From the NCBI GenBank assembly GCA_963780805.1, contig CAWADP010000025.1, positions 248,001 to 312,000 on the forward strand: a stretch of 64,000 nt of DNA. Reading direction: 5' to 3'. Source of the stretch: JASHVB01 sp963780805 (GTDB lineage: Bacteria > Pseudomonadota > Alphaproteobacteria > Acetobacterales > Acetobacteraceae). Shown here in pieces: positions 56,722-64,000 of this stretch (position 1 is its first letter; each line of letters starts with the position of its first letter). The notes under the pieces are model-generated. The model ran no database searches, was not told the DNA's origin, and saw only the letters and a list, made by a program, of their open reading frames with translations. The translations under genes were made by a program, and so were the position numbers.

Positions 56722-58311
56722 ATGAACGCCGCCGGCTTCCCCCTGCTCTCGCTCATCACCTGGCTGCCGATGGTCGGCGGCGCGGTGATCATGTCGGTGC
56801 GCGGCGACCAGGCCACGATCGACTCCAACGCCCGCTGGACCGCCCTATGGACCAGCCTGATCGTGCTCGCACTGTCGCTCGTACTGTGGGTTGAATTCGA
56901 CCCCGGTGACGCCGGCTTCCAGTTCGTCGAGAACGTCCCTTGGCTCGCCGAATACGGCGTCGGCTATAAGCTCGGTGTGGACGGCATCTCCGTCCTGTTC
57001 GTACTGCTGACCACTGTCCTTGTTCCCATCTGCATCCTGTCAAGCTGGGAAGTCATCACCAAGAACGTTCGCGAGTTCATGCTCGCCTTCCTCATCATGG
57101 AGACCATGTTGGTGGGCGTGTTCTGCGCGCTCGACTTCGTCGTGTTCTACATGTTCTTCGAGGGCGTGCTGATCCCGATGTATCTCATCATCGGGATTTG
57201 GGGCGGCCCACGCCGGGTCTATTCGGCAGTCAAGTTCTTCCTCTACACGCTCACCGGCTCCGTGCTGATGCTGCTGGCGCTGCTGGCGATGTGGTTCCAG
57301 GCCGGCACCACCGATATCCCGACGCTGATGCACACCCACTTCCCGGTAGCGATGCAGGGCTGGTTGTTCTTCGCCTTCTTCGCATCCTTCGCGGTGAAGG
57401 TGCCGATGTGGCCGTTGCACACCTGGTTGCCGGACGCCCACGTCGAGGCCCCCACCTCCGGATCGGTCATCCTGGCCGGCGTGCTGCTGAAATTGGGTGC
57501 CTACGGCTTCCTGCGTTTCTCCGTCCCCATGTTGCCCGAGGCCTCCGCCCATTACGCGCCGCTGATCTACACGTTGTCGGTGGTCGCGGTGATCTACACC
57601 TCGCTGGTCGCCCTGGCGCAGGAGGATATGAAAAAGCTGATCGCCTATTCCTCCGTCGCCCATATGGGCGTGGTGACGATCGGCATCTTCACCTTCAACG
57701 TGCAGGGCATCCAGGGCGCGTTGTATCAGATGCTGTCGCACGGCTTCGTCTCCGCCGCGCTCTTCCTGGTCGTCGGCGTCGTTTACGACCGCATGCACAC
57801 ACACGAGATCGCGCGCTTCGGCGGCCTCGCCGACCGTATGCCTGGCTACGCGCTGACCTTCATGGTGTTCACGATGGCCGCGATGGGAGTGCCCGGCACC
57901 TCCGGCTTCGTCGGCGAATTCCTGGTCATTATCGGCTCCTTCCAGATCAGCTTCTGGCTGGCGCTGCTGGGCGGCATGGGCATGATCCTTGGTACCGCCT
58001 ACATGCTGTATCTCTATCGCCGCGTGATTTTCGGCCGGCTGACCAAGCAGGACCTTCGCAATATCCTGGACCTCAGCCCGCGCGAATGGGCGCTGTTCGC
58101 GCCGCTGATCGTCCTGACGATATGGATGGGCGTCTACCCAAGCAGTTTCAGCAGCTTTTGGGATGCCAGTGTGGCCGCGATGGTGAAGCAACACACCGCC
58201 GCGCTGGCCGCGTCGGGAAGGTTGCCGCGGATGTTGCCGCGGAGGACGCGCGGCTTGGTCCACACGCTCACGTCATGGCCGGGCTCGGCCCGGCCATTCG
58301 CCCCCGATTGA
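56722..58311 (+). CDS. nuoM: NADH-quinone oxidoreductase subunit M
   Basis: 529 residues, an antiporter-like proton-pumping subunit, slightly longer than usual. YMFFEGVLIPMYLIIGIWGG has the conserved glutamate; HTWLPDAHVEAPTSGSVILA, KKLIAYSSVAHMGVVTIGIF and YQMLSHGFVSAALFLVVGVV carry the lysine and histidine. The last about 14 codons (TSWPGSARPFAPD) are encoded by the left end of the dispersed repeat D1, and the codons before it contain a 12-bp tandem duplication (GTTGCCGCGGAT/GTTGCCGCGGAG). The natural C-terminus has therefore probably been replaced. Confidence 0.93.
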   Translation: MNAAGFPLLSLITWLPMVGGAVIMSVRGDQATIDSNARWTALWTSLIVLALSLVLWVEFDPGDAGFQFVENVPWLAEYGVGYKLGVDGISVLFVLLTTVLVPICILSSWEVITKNVREFMLAFLIMETMLVGVFCALDFVVFYMFFEGVLIPMYLIIGIWGGPRRVYSAVKFFLYTLTGSVLMLLALLAMWFQAGTTDIPTLMHTHFPVAMQGWLFFAFFASFAVKVPMWPLHTWLPDAHVEAPTSGSVILAGVLLKLGAYGFLRFSVPMLPEASAHYAPLIYTLSVVAVIYTSLVALAQEDMKKLIAYSSVAHMGVVTIGIFTFNVQGIQGALYQMLSHGFVSAALFLVVGVVYDRMHTHEIARFGGLADRMPGYALTFMVFTMAAMGVPGTSGFVGEFLVIIGSFQISFWLALLGGMGMILGTAYMLYLYRRVIFGRLTKQDLRNILDLSPREWALFAPLIVLTIWMGVYPSSFSSFWDASVAAMVKQHTAALAASGRLPRMLPRRTRGLVHTLTSWPGSARPFAPD

Positions 58312-58368
58312 TCGAGACACGCTCCGCCGTCACCGAGCAGGTGGCCGGGTCAAGGCGGGCCATGACGG
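58271..58368. repeat. Family D dispersed inverted repeat, copy D1
   Basis: CGTCATGGCCGGGCTCGGCC with CGGCCATTCG at the left end is mirrored by GGTGGCCGGGTCAAGGCG and GGCCATGACG at the right. It overlaps the last codons of nuoM and fills the nuoM-nuoN gap. Similar GTCATGGCCGGG repeats are common in alphaproteobacterial genomes. Confidence 0.8.
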
Positions 58369-58390
58369 GTAGCGCCGGAGGGCCGCATCT

Positions 58391-59821
58391 GTGACGTCCA
58401 TGAACTGGATCATCGCCCTCCCCGAGATCGTGCTGGCCTGCATCGGCATGGCCATCCTCGTGTTCGGCGTGCTGCGCAAGCAGGACTCTACCTCGCTTTG
58501 CACGATGTTTACCCTGGGCGGCTTCCTGGTTGCCGCCCTGCTGGTGCTGACCCGCACCACTGGGGTCGGCTACCACGGCCAGTTCGTCGCCGACGCGTTC
58601 AGTGCGTTCAATCAGGAACTCATCCTGGCCGGTGCGGCGCTCACCGCTATCCTGGCGCTCGACTACAACCGCAAGCAGAGCATCGCCCGTTTCGAATTTC
58701 CGGTGCTGCTGCTGTTCTCCGTCGTCGGCATGATGGTGATGGCGTCCGCCGACAACATGATGACGCTGTATCTCGGCCTCGAGTTGCAGTCGCTCGCGCT
58801 TTACGTGCTCGCGGCCTTCGCGCGCGATGACGTGCGTTCTTCCGAAGCCGGGCTTAAGTACTTCGTCCTGTCCGGCCTGGCGTCCGGGCTGCTGCTGTAT
58901 GGTATTTCGCTGGTCTACGGCTTCTCCGGCACCATGGATTTCGGCCAGTTGCGCACGTTGCTGACGGACCCGTCGCACGCCTCGGTCGGCATGGTCGTTG
59001 GCGTGGTGTTCGTACTGGTCGGACTGGCGTTCAAGATCTCGGTGGTGCCGTTCCACATGTGGACACCCGACGTCTATGAAGGCGCGCCCACCCCGGTCAC
59101 CGTCTTCTTCGCCACCGCGCCGAAAGTCGCCGCCATGGCGCTGCTGTTGCGGGTGATGGCGGTGCCGTTCGGCCACTTGCTCGGTGCATGGCAGTTGCTG
59201 ATCATCATCATGTCCATCTGTTCCATGATCCTCGGCACGCTCGCCGCGATTGGACAGAGCAACATCAAGCGGCTGATGGCGTATTCCTCGATCGCCCACA
59301 TGGGCTACGCGCTGATCGGCCTCTCGGTCGGTACGCCGGATGGCATCCGCGGCACGCTGGTCTATATGGCGGTCTACGTGTTCATGACCGCCGGCGCCCT
59401 CGCCTGCATCACCGCCATGCGCCGCAACGGCCGCGCGGTGGAGCAAATCAGCGACCTGTCGGGCTTGTCGAACACCGATCCGGCGCTGGCGTTGGCAATG
59501 GCGGTGTTCATGTTCAGCATGGCCGGCATCCCGGTTCTGGCGGGATTCTTCGCCAAGCTGTACATTTTTCTTGCTGCCGTGCAGGGCCACCTGTGGACGC
59601 TCGCCGTCATCGGCGTGCTGACCAGCGTGGTGGGCGCGTTCTATTATATCCGCGTCATCAAGGTGATGTATTTCGACGCCCCGGTCGCGGCGTTCGACCC
59701 GCGTCCTCCGTCGCTGTCCTTCGTCGCGGCGGTGGGCGGGTTGTTCACAATGTTCTTCTTCATATTCCCCGGCCCGATCGTGCTGGCGGCCCAGGCCGCG
59801 GCGAAGGCGCTGTTCGGGTGA
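58391..59821 (+). CDS. nuoN: NADH-quinone oxidoreductase subunit N
   Basis: 476 residues, the third antiporter-like subunit, closing the operon. LYLGLELQSLALYVLAAFAR (glutamate), HMWTPDVYEGAPTPVTVFFA, KRLMAYSSIAHMGYALIGLS and MFSMAGIPVLAGFFAKLYIF are typical. It starts at GTG 58391 or ATG 58400. birA, which often follows nuoN in related genomes, is absent; coaX comes next after repeat D2. Confidence 0.95.
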   Translation: MTSMNWIIALPEIVLACIGMAILVFGVLRKQDSTSLCTMFTLGGFLVAALLVLTRTTGVGYHGQFVADAFSAFNQELILAGAALTAILALDYNRKQSIARFEFPVLLLFSVVGMMVMASADNMMTLYLGLELQSLALYVLAAFARDDVRSSEAGLKYFVLSGLASGLLLYGISLVYGFSGTMDFGQLRTLLTDPSHASVGMVVGVVFVLVGLAFKISVVPFHMWTPDVYEGAPTPVTVFFATAPKVAAMALLLRVMAVPFGHLLGAWQLLIIIMSICSMILGTLAAIGQSNIKRLMAYSSIAHMGYALIGLSVGTPDGIRGTLVYMAVYVFMTAGALACITAMRRNGRAVEQISDLSGLSNTDPALALAMAVFMFSMAGIPVLAGFFAKLYIFLAAVQGHLWTLAVIGVLTSVVGAFYYIRVIKVMYFDAPVAAFDPRPPSLSFVAAVGGLFTMFFFIFPGPIVLAAQAAAKALFG

Positions 59822-59836
59822 CGCCCCTCCTCCCCA

Positions 59837-59930
59837 GTGTCATGGCCGGCAAAGGCCGGCCACTCACAGCTTTTCTTGCAGTGCGCAGCAAAGCAAGTCG
59901 TGGGTGGCCGGCCTTCGCCGGCCCTGACAC
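59837..59930. repeat. Family D-like dispersed inverted repeat, copy D2
   Basis: GTGTCATGGCCGGCAAAGGC (from 59837) with CGGCCAC is mirrored by GTGGCCGGCCTTCGCCGGCC and CTGACAC (ending 59930). Each end is itself a hairpin. It sits between nuoN and coaX and could act as a bidirectional terminator-like structure. Confidence 0.8.
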
Positions 59931-59960
59931 AGAGGTGTCGGCAGCCCGGACGATCTCGCC

Positions 59961-60770
59961 ATGCTCCTCGTCGTAGACGCCGGCAACACCAACATCGTCT
60001 TCGCCGTCCGCGAGGGCAACCAATGGCGCGGCACCTGGCGTACCCGCACCGCCTCCGACCGCACCTCCGACGAGTACGCCGTCTGGTTGCTCACCCTGCT
60101 GCAGCACGCCGGCCTGAAGCCCGCCGACATCTCCGCCGCCGTCATAGGCACGGTGGTGCCCGCCGCGCTGTACCACCTGCGCCGCCTCTGCCGCGACTGG
60201 TTCCATGTCGAGCCGCTTGTCGCCCGTTCCACCCTCGACTGGGGCTTCGAAATCCGCGTGGACCGGCCCGCCGAGGTCGGTGCCGACCGCCTGCTGAACG
60301 CCCTCGCCGGCCACCAGCGGTTCGGGGGCCCGCTGATCATCATCGATTTCGGCACCGCCACGACATTCGACGTGGTGGACAAGGACGGTGCCTATGTCGG
60401 CGGGGTGATCTGCCCCGGCATCAACCTCTCGATCGAATCGCTGCACCAGGCCGCCGCCCAGCTTCCCCGCATCGGCATCGCCCGCCCTCAGGCGGTGATC
60501 GGCCGCTCCACCGTCCCCGCCATGCAGTCCGGCGTCTATTGGGGCTATGTCGGCATGATCGAGGGCCTGGTGGCCCGCATCAAGGCCGAATTCGGCGCGC
60601 CGATGCGCGTGATCGCCACCGGCGGCCTCGCCCCGCTGTTTTCCGAAGGCACACTGGTCATCGAACAAATCGAGCCCGATCTGACCCTGGACGGTCTGCG
60701 TCTCTTGGCGGAACGCAATCCCGCGCCCACATTGCCGCGAGAGAGAACGCGGCTGATCGAGACCGAATAG
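59961..60770 (+). CDS. coaX: Type III pantothenate kinase
   Basis: 269 residues, typical. It phosphorylates pantothenate in the first step of coenzyme A synthesis and belongs to the ASKHA fold: MLLVVDAGNTNIVFAVREGN (phosphate-1 motif), GADRLLNALAGHQRFG, IDFGTATTFDVVDKDGAYVG (phosphate-2) and GVICPGINLSIESLHQAAAQ. It needs no ADP-ribosylation or feedback by CoA, unlike type I. ATG 59961 is preceded by weakly purine-rich sequence. Confidence 0.95.
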   Translation: MLLVVDAGNTNIVFAVREGNQWRGTWRTRTASDRTSDEYAVWLLTLLQHAGLKPADISAAVIGTVVPAALYHLRRLCRDWFHVEPLVARSTLDWGFEIRVDRPAEVGADRLLNALAGHQRFGGPLIIIDFGTATTFDVVDKDGAYVGGVICPGINLSIESLHQAAAQLPRIGIARPQAVIGRSTVPAMQSGVYWGYVGMIEGLVARIKAEFGAPMRVIATGGLAPLFSEGTLVIEQIEPDLTLDGLRLLAERNPAPTLPRERTRLIETE

Positions 60771-60896
60771 GGGCTTGGCTTGTCGACACACACCGAAGAA
60801 AAGCGACCTTCCAGGCAGCCGGTCTCGGTGGCATCATGCGGTGGCGCGCCGGCCCCGCCGGTGTCGCCCCAAGCAGGCCCGGAGGTTCCTCGCGCG

Positions 60897-61154
60897 ATGG
60901 CAACGGCCAGACGCATGCGTCGTAAAACCGATGACGCCGCGCCAAATCCGGCGACGCCACGCTCTCGGCCCCGTGCGTCAGCCGGCAGCAAGGTGGTGCA
61001 CGCCTTCGCCGGCGCCGTCGAGCATGAGGTTCGGGCGAAGCGCGCCGCCGGCCTGCCGTATTCGACACTGAACGAGCGCGGCGAAGTCGTCTTCGTTCAT
61101 TCGGACGGCAGTGTGCGAACCGGCCGGTCCAGTGATTCTCCGGCGGCTTCCTGA
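60897..61154 (+). CDS. Putative antitoxin of a zeta-type toxin pair
   Basis: 85 residues from ATG 60897, 11 bp after GGAGG (60881-60885). The frame extends back to 60780, but the upstream codons are Pro/Ser-rich and less likely to be translated. The N-terminal half is basic and probably disordered (MRRKTDDAAPNPATPRSRPR); the C-terminal half VHAFAGAVEHEVRAKRAAGL and NERGEVVFVHSDGSV has one helix and a short beta pair. I do not recognise a named family. The role is inferred from its position before a P-loop zeta-like gene, whose first codon overlaps its stop (CTGA). Confidence 0.5.
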   Translation: MATARRMRRKTDDAAPNPATPRSRPRASAGSKVVHAFAGAVEHEVRAKRAAGLPYSTLNERGEVVFVHSDGSVRTGRSSDSPAAS

Positions 61155-61765
61155 ATCCTCCCTGGTTCTGGATCGTCGCCGGCCCCAACGGCTCCGGCAA
61201 GACTACGCTCGTGCGCTCCGGCGCGCTGCACCCGTTGACCGGTAAGCTGCCGGAACTCTCGCTCAATCCCGACGACATCGCGCGCCCCCTGCGCGCGCGA
61301 ATGCCGACGGCGAGCGAGCTTGAAATCGTCCGCCACGCCCAAGCGGAGTCCGATGGACGCGTCGATCAGGCGATCCTGGCACGCCGCCCGTTCCTGGTCG
61401 AAACCGTCCTGTCCAGCGACAAGTTTCGCACCCGTGTCACCGAGGCGCAGGCCGGAGGATTCCGCTTCGGCCTGGTCTTCATCACGCTCCGCACTGCCGC
61501 GCTGCACGTTGCCCGTGTCGCCGACCGGGTGATCGAAGGCGGCCACGACGTCCCCACGGACCGCGTGCTCGCGCGAAGAACCCGCTCCCACGCGGCTTTC
61601 GGCTGGTTCGCCGCGCGAGCGCATCGAGGTTTGCTCATCGACAACACCGGCGGCCCTGCGCTCGCCACCGATGGCCCGGTCCTGGTTGCCGAGAAGACCG
61701 AAGACCAGGCCGGATGGCACGTCCATCGCCCAGATCTCTACCCCGATCTGACAGCTTCGCTATAA
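61151..61765 (+). CDS. Zeta-toxin-like P-loop kinase
   Basis: About 204 residues. The Walker A motif IVAGPNGSGKTTLVR starts near residue 8. NPDDIARPLRARMPTA-type and FLVETVLSSDKFRTRVTEAQ segments match zeta toxins, in which an Asp and a Glu/Thr loop bind the sugar substrate; GFRFGLVFITLRTAALHVAR is the following strand-helix. Zeta toxins phosphorylate UDP-N-acetylglucosamine and block cell-wall synthesis. There is no ATG, GTG or TTG between the in-frame stop at 61133 and the Walker A motif; the only candidate is CTG 61151, overlapping the upstream stop. Starting at GTG 61211 would delete the P-loop. Confidence 0.65.
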   Translation: MNPPWFWIVAGPNGSGKTTLVRSGALHPLTGKLPELSLNPDDIARPLRARMPTASELEIVRHAQAESDGRVDQAILARRPFLVETVLSSDKFRTRVTEAQAGGFRFGLVFITLRTAALHVARVADRVIEGGHDVPTDRVLARRTRSHAAFGWFAARAHRGLLIDNTGGPALATDGPVLVAEKTEDQAGWHVHRPDLYPDLTASL

Positions 61766-61848
61766 CCGGCACGATCCCTCCATCGTCGGGGGCTCCGATG
61801 TCAGGACACGTCGTCGCTGTGCGTAACGCGTCGAGTGCGAACTGAAGC

Positions 61849-64000
61849 ATGATGAGCGAAGCAATACTGTCACCCGTGAAGCCGGCGCACCGGGTTCCTG
61901 GCGTTTCCTGGCCGACCGACCTGCTTGCCCTGGCGCTCTTCCTCGCGTTCGGCATCGTCGGTCCGCTCCATTCCTTCACCATCGGCCAGGGCCTGCCTGG
62001 AGACCTCGGCGATTCCCGCTTGAATCTGACAGTGCTCGAGTTCTTCAACCGTACCCTGATCGCAACCCTGCATGGTCAGCCGGCCAGTTTCGTGAACGCG
62101 CCATTCTTCTATCCATGGCCTCGCGTGACGAATTTCGCCGACACATTGTGGGGCGATGCGGAGGTTTATGCGGTCTTCCGTGCCCTCGGCCTGGGTCAAC
62201 TTGCCTCCTTCCGCGCCTGGTTCGTTGCCGCTTCCGTTCTGACCTATGTTGCCGCCTTCATCAGCTTTCGCCAGTTCGGTCTCCGGGCCTGGGGTGCCGC
62301 CGCCGGAGCATTCCTGTTCACCTTCTGCCTGCCAATGGCCGCGCAGTTCAATCACGTGCAGCTTGTCTATCGGCTTTGGATTCCGCCGGCGGTCCTTGCC
62401 CTCCACCGGTTCCTCACCCGGCAGAGCGTGCGTGCCGGTGCCGCCTGCGTATTGTTCCTTGGTCTTCAACTCGCAGTCAGCATCTACCTGGGCCTGTTCC
62501 TTTGCCTGCTGCTTGCCGCGTATGCCCTGGCGCTTTGCCTGGTGGCGCGGCACCACGTCTTTTCACTCCGCTGGACCGCACTTCGTGCCGCCAGTACCGC
62601 GGAACTTGTCATGGCCGGCGCTATGCTAATCGCGGGTCTCGCCGTGATTGCCGTCGTTGCCATTCCCTATCGCGAAGTGCAGGCAATGTACGGGTTCGTG
62701 CGGCCGTGGCCGGATGTGGCGAGTCAATTGCCGCATCTCGGGTCCTATCTGCTGACCGGAATTTCATTCCTGTGGCCTGATCTGACCGGCACGTTGCGTT
62801 ATGCGCTGGTATGGGAGCAGCAGTTGTTTCCAGGAGCGGCGTCGGTCGTGGCGGTGGGGTGGTTTGCCGTCTCGCGACGGGCACGGCTGCACCAGCCGCT
62901 TGCCGCACCGATGCTTATGGCGGCGGCGATCGTTGTGGCCATCACTCTGAACCTCCATGGCCACACGCTCTATCGCCTGATCTATCAGCTTCCTGGATTC
63001 GTTGCCATCCGCGAGGTTGCCCGGGTCATTCTCGTGGTGATGCTGCCGGTGGCAGTCTTGTTCGGTCTGCTCATCGACGATCTCGCTGACACGGCGAGGC
63101 GCGGACCCATCCGCTACGCGATGGCGGTGGCCCTGTCGGCGCTGCTCGTCGCGGAATGCTCGCTGATCCGCGTCCCTGCCTCAGCTCCGCAGGACTGGCG
63201 CGCACGCACCGCGGCGCTTGAAGCGGAGTTGCCCAAGCCGCCCCCGCCGCATGCCATTCTTGCCGTTGCAACGCCGCCCGGGTCGGCGGTGGGGTTCTGG
63301 CCGTGGGTCATTGTCCAAACCGATGCCCAGCTTGTTGCCATCAGTCTCGGTATCCCAACTCTGAACGGGTATTCCGGCAACCTGCCAAACGGATGGAAAA
63401 CGATGTCAATGTGCGCCGACGTCGCCCACGACATCCGCGCGGGGAGGCATTTCCGGGCGGAGCACGGGCTGCCGGCCGAGACTATCTCCCCCGACCAGTT
63501 GGTGCTTGTGGGGTTCGGCACCTGCGGTCTCGCAGGACTGGGCGATGATGCACCCCTCGCTCTTGGCCACACCTACCACTTCGCGCCAGGGGCGGCCGGC
63601 AACGCGTTCCCGGGCGGCGGCTTCTCCGATCCGGAGAGTTGGGGGCGCTGGACTGACGGCAAGAATGCGTTCCTGTACTTTTCGCTGGCGAAGGCACCAC
63701 ATGGGCCGGTTACCCTCGTCGTTGACGCCACGTCGCTATCTCCTGCGCCGGACCAGAAGCAGGTAGTGACCGTCCTCGCGAACAATCGAGGCTGCGGTCC
63801 CCTGGTCGTGACACAAACGGCGCCTCGGGCCGAGGTTGTGTGTCCCGACGGCGCACTGCATGGCGGCAACAACGTACTGCGCCTGCGCATCGCGGCCCCA
63901 ACGCGTCCAAGGGATCTCGGAATCAACGACAATTCCCGCCGTCTCGGTGTGGGTTTAAGGGCACTGGTTCTGCAAGTGGCAACGGACGGCCCAGGCAAGT
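61849..64000 (+). CDS. Membrane protein with GT-C-like transmembrane region and C-terminal beta domain (3' end outside window)
   Basis: 717 codons open to the window edge. The first about 430 residues are hydrophobic, with at least ten membrane helices. The first periplasmic loop has GDLGDSRLNLTVLEFFNRTL and ASFVNAPFFYPWPRVTNFAD, resembling the D-rich loop of GT-C glycosyltransferases. After about residue 470 comes a soluble part: FSDPESWGRWTDGKNAFLYF and PVTLVVDATSLSPAP look like the beta-sandwich that follows sugar-transferase membrane regions, ending INDNSRRLGVGLRALVLQVA. It is probably involved in lipid-linked sugar transfer for surface polysaccharide. Start ATG 61849 (or 61852). Confidence 0.7.
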   Translation, partial: MMSEAILSPVKPAHRVPGVSWPTDLLALALFLAFGIVGPLHSFTIGQGLPGDLGDSRLNLTVLEFFNRTLIATLHGQPASFVNAPFFYPWPRVTNFADTLWGDAEVYAVFRALGLGQLASFRAWFVAASVLTYVAAFISFRQFGLRAWGAAAGAFLFTFCLPMAAQFNHVQLVYRLWIPPAVLALHRFLTRQSVRAGAACVLFLGLQLAVSIYLGLFLCLLLAAYALALCLVARHHVFSLRWTALRAASTAELVMAGAMLIAGLAVIAVVAIPYREVQAMYGFVRPWPDVASQLPHLGSYLLTGISFLWPDLTGTLRYALVWEQQLFPGAASVVAVGWFAVSRRARLHQPLAAPMLMAAAIVVAITLNLHGHTLYRLIYQLPGFVAIREVARVILVVMLPVAVLFGLLIDDLADTARRGPIRYAMAVALSALLVAECSLIRVPASAPQDWRARTAALEAELPKPPPPHAILAVATPPGSAVGFWPWVIVQTDAQLVAISLGIPTLNGYSGNLPNGWKTMSMCADVAHDIRAGRHFRAEHGLPAETISPDQLVLVGFGTCGLAGLGDDAPLALGHTYHFAPGAAGNAFPGGGFSDPESWGRWTDGKNAFLYFSLAKAPHGPVTLVVDATSLSPAPDQKQVVTVLANNRGCGPLVVTQTAPRAEVVCPDGALHGGNNVLRLRIAAPTRPRDLGINDNSRRLGVGLRALVLQVATDGPGK

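Noticed and set aside
57198..58394. Alternative frame at the nuoM end (KVAADVAAEDARLG...)
   Set aside because: It would need a -1 or +2 change, unlike the +1 events elsewhere, and the nuoM frame has a stop in the expected place. A frameshift cannot be shown.
60780..60896. Longer antitoxin starting at TTG 60780
   Set aside because: The translation is Pro/Ser-rich without conservation signs, and a ribosome-binding site lies before ATG 60897.

Overview
The window is high-GC DNA from an alphaproteobacterium, most likely in the Rhodospirillales and probably the Acetobacteraceae. This is inferred from codon use, the order tig-clpP-clpX-lon-hup-tRNA-nuoA-N-coaX, and protein similarity as I remember it; no search was run. 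Most of the sequence is housekeeping chromosome with small accessory patches.

Layout. 1-1155: an array of at least 22 tandem 51/50-bp units that stays open on the + strand and runs off the left edge. 1264-7763: a DUF6065-like protein, a large SARP/TolB/TPR regulator, gshA, rsmE and an Ala/Pro-rich hypothetical protein. 7764-11600: an accessory patch with an O-demethylase-like aminomethyltransferase, an epoxide-hydrolase-like protein and the remains of three transposases. 11608-21604: ugd, a phosphoesterase, a fumarylacetoacetase-fold enzyme, an efflux pump, zwf, a divergent SDR, an orphan Tat-exported sugar-binding protein and a small lipoprotein. 21716-30047: leuA with a putative leucine attenuator, divergent from gltB-gltD. 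30194-36072: a ribosome-associated HPF-like protein, an RraA-like protein, an MFS transporter, a patatin-like lipase and a methyltransferase-glycosyltransferase fusion. 36325-44598: tRNA-Leu, trigger factor, ClpP, ClpX, Lon, a DUF2255 protein, HU, tRNA-Val and tRNA-Asp (protein quality control and nucleoid). 44724-59821: the complete 14-gene nuoA-N operon for respiratory complex I. 59961-64000: coaX, a putative zeta-type toxin-antitoxin pair, and a membrane glycosyltransferase-like gene cut by the right edge.

Three features stand out. First, dispersed palindromic repeats of at least four families fill intergenic gaps. In the nuo operon every gap longer than about 10 bp contains one, while all other junctions are 1-6 bp apart or overlap. 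Second, the leuA leader encodes a short peptide ending in a leucine cluster, followed by two mutually exclusive hairpins. Third, single-base insertions break otherwise perfectly conserved genes: five in lon, one each in gltB and nuoH, and probably one in the hypothetical gene near 6860. These are either errors in the sequence or very recent lesions.

Starts were chosen from ribosome-binding sites and the N-termini expected for each family. Gene functions rest on motifs read by eye.
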